DNA of 7,553 nt, taken from Bacteroidales bacterium. Its GTDB lineage: Bacteria > Bacteroidota > Bacteroidia > Bacteroidales > UBA932. Shown piece by piece: positions 7,283-7,553 of this stretch. The stretch is taken from assembly GCA_012513425.1 (NCBI GenBank), contig JAAZCF010000270.1, positions 1 to 7,553 on the forward strand. The letters run 5' to 3'. The number at the start of each line of letters is the position of its first letter. Position 1 is the stretch's first letter. The position numbers were made by a program, and so were the translations under genes. The notes beneath the pieces are model-generated. The model was not told the origin of the DNA and made no database searches. It saw nothing but the letters and a program-made list of their open reading frames with translations.

Positions 7283-7392
7283 TTAGAAAGTGTATTTCGC
7301 ACCAAAGCTAGCTTCTTTATATCCGAATGAACCATTGAAACCATCATGGTAACCATCATAGAAATTCATAATGCGATAATAAATTTCTTCAT
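7283..7392 (-). pseudogene. Probable internal-deletion remnant of an exported outer-membrane beta-barrel protein gene
   Basis: On the minus strand an ATG at 7392-7390 opens MKKFIIAL, a typical start of a signal peptide (two lysines, then hydrophobic residues), but meets TGA at 7368-7366. In another frame an open stretch runs from a stop at 7411-7409 to TAA at 7285-7283. Its last 28 codons from the ATG at 7369 begin MNFYDGYHDGFNGSF and end ASFGAKYTF. Alternating residues with a terminal aromatic Phe are the hallmark of an outer-membrane beta-barrel C-terminal strand. The two parts are in different frames and overlap at ATGA. I infer a gene whose middle was lost, leaving its start and last strands. 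A promoter-like sequence upstream and the bidirectional terminator downstream support a former or still transcribed gene. The Tyr/Asp/Gly-rich part comes from an imperfect short repeat in the DNA (7331-7360). Alternatives are a tiny intact protein or a chance frame. Confidence 0.5.
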
Positions 7393-7422
7393 TTTTCTTT
7401 ATTTTTAATTAAATTCGAACAG

Positions 7423-7452
7423 CTAATATATATATTTATCTTCGTCACACAA
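7423..7452 (-). promoter_or_regulatory. Candidate minus-strand promoter for the remnant gene
   Basis: Read on the minus strand, TTG (plus 7450-7452) is followed after 19 nt by TATATTAG (plus 7423-7430). This matches the Bacteroidota arrangement TTTG-N19-21-TAnnTTTG with one mismatch in the -7 element. It sits about 30 nt before the ATG at 7392. A/T richness makes chance matches easy. Confidence 0.35.
7431..7438 (+). promoter_or_regulatory. Candidate -7 element for the downstream lipoprotein gene
   Basis: TATATTTA differs from TAnnTTTG only at the last base and ends 24 nt before the ATG at 7463. No convincing -33 TTTG is seen 19-21 nt upstream. The tract is A/T-rich, so this is a weak call, made because a plus-strand gene clearly starts beyond the terminator and needs its own promoter. 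Confidence 0.25.
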
Positions 7453-7462
7453 TTTATATATC

Positions 7463-7553
7463 ATGAAAAAAGTTCTTTCAATATTTCTTGTTTTTGTTCT
7501 TGCTATATCTTGCAAACCTAAAGCATCATTGAATCAGCCTTTTCCTCTGCTAA
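7463..7553 (+). CDS. N-terminus of a putative lipoprotein (3' truncated)
   Basis: The frame opens at the ATG at 7463 and is still open at the window end (30 codons seen). It begins MKKVLSIFLVFVLAISC, a short charged start plus a hydrophobic core ending in Cys17 (7511-7513), which fits a type II signal peptide with the relaxed lipobox AISC common in Bacteroidota. The residues after the cysteine (KPKAS) are basic rather than acidic, so a Bacteroidetes surface-export signal is not apparent and a periplasm-facing lipoprotein is more likely. The following NQPFPLL faintly resembles the start of mature Bacteroidota M3-family peptidyl-dipeptidases (Dcp-like), but 30 residues are too few to call. It is separated from groEL by a terminator and thus is a separate transcription unit. 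Confidence 0.65.
   Translation, partial: MKKVLSIFLVFVLAISCKPKASLNQPFPLL

Noticed and set aside
7331..7356. ACCAT/ATGGT direct and inverted repeats, considered as an attachment site or regulatory palindrome
   Set aside because: They are explained by the repetitive Tyr-Asp-Gly/His-Asp-Gly coding of the minus-strand remnant frame, and no integrase or second copy is present.

Overview
This 7.55 kb window looks like a chromosomal housekeeping segment from a member of the Bacteroidota, most likely order Bacteroidales. The evidence is a Bacteroidota-type DUF2723/GT117-like membrane protein, A/T-rich start contexts without Shine-Dalgarno motifs, TAA stops on all six complete gene ends, promoter-like TAnnTTTG elements, and GroES/GroEL and TyrS sequences of Bacteroidales character. 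Genus cannot be fixed by eye.

Layout. Positions 1-5202 hold four tightly packed plus-strand genes: the 3' part of a large DUF2723 membrane protein (cut by the window start), tyrS, rbfA, and a LolC/LolE-family ABC permease. The gap is 7 nt between the first two and exactly 0 nt at the next two junctions (TAA directly followed by ATG), so this looks like one operon with coupled translation. It joins tRNA charging and 30S maturation to two envelope functions (probable protein glycosylation and lipoprotein release). After an 88-nt intergenic stretch with an inverted repeat comes groES-groEL (5291-7215), the chaperonin operon, closed by a strong hairpin terminator that is symmetric enough to work in both directions.

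The last 290 bases are the least ordinary part. On the minus strand, 7392-7283, there is what appears to be the collapsed remnant of an exported beta-barrel protein gene. A signal-peptide-like start (MKKFIIAL) runs out of frame into a short reading frame whose end (GAKYTF, then stop) resembles an outer-membrane beta-barrel C-terminus. A plausible promoter lies in front of it and the bidirectional terminator behind it. Diverging from it, at 7463 on the plus strand, a lipoprotein gene begins and is cut by the window end.

No RNA genes, CRISPR arrays, insertion sequences or prophage genes were seen. I found no convincing novel multi-gene system; the observations worth a second look are the degenerate minus-strand gene, the palindrome in the groES leader, the abutting gene junctions and the unusual GroEL tail.
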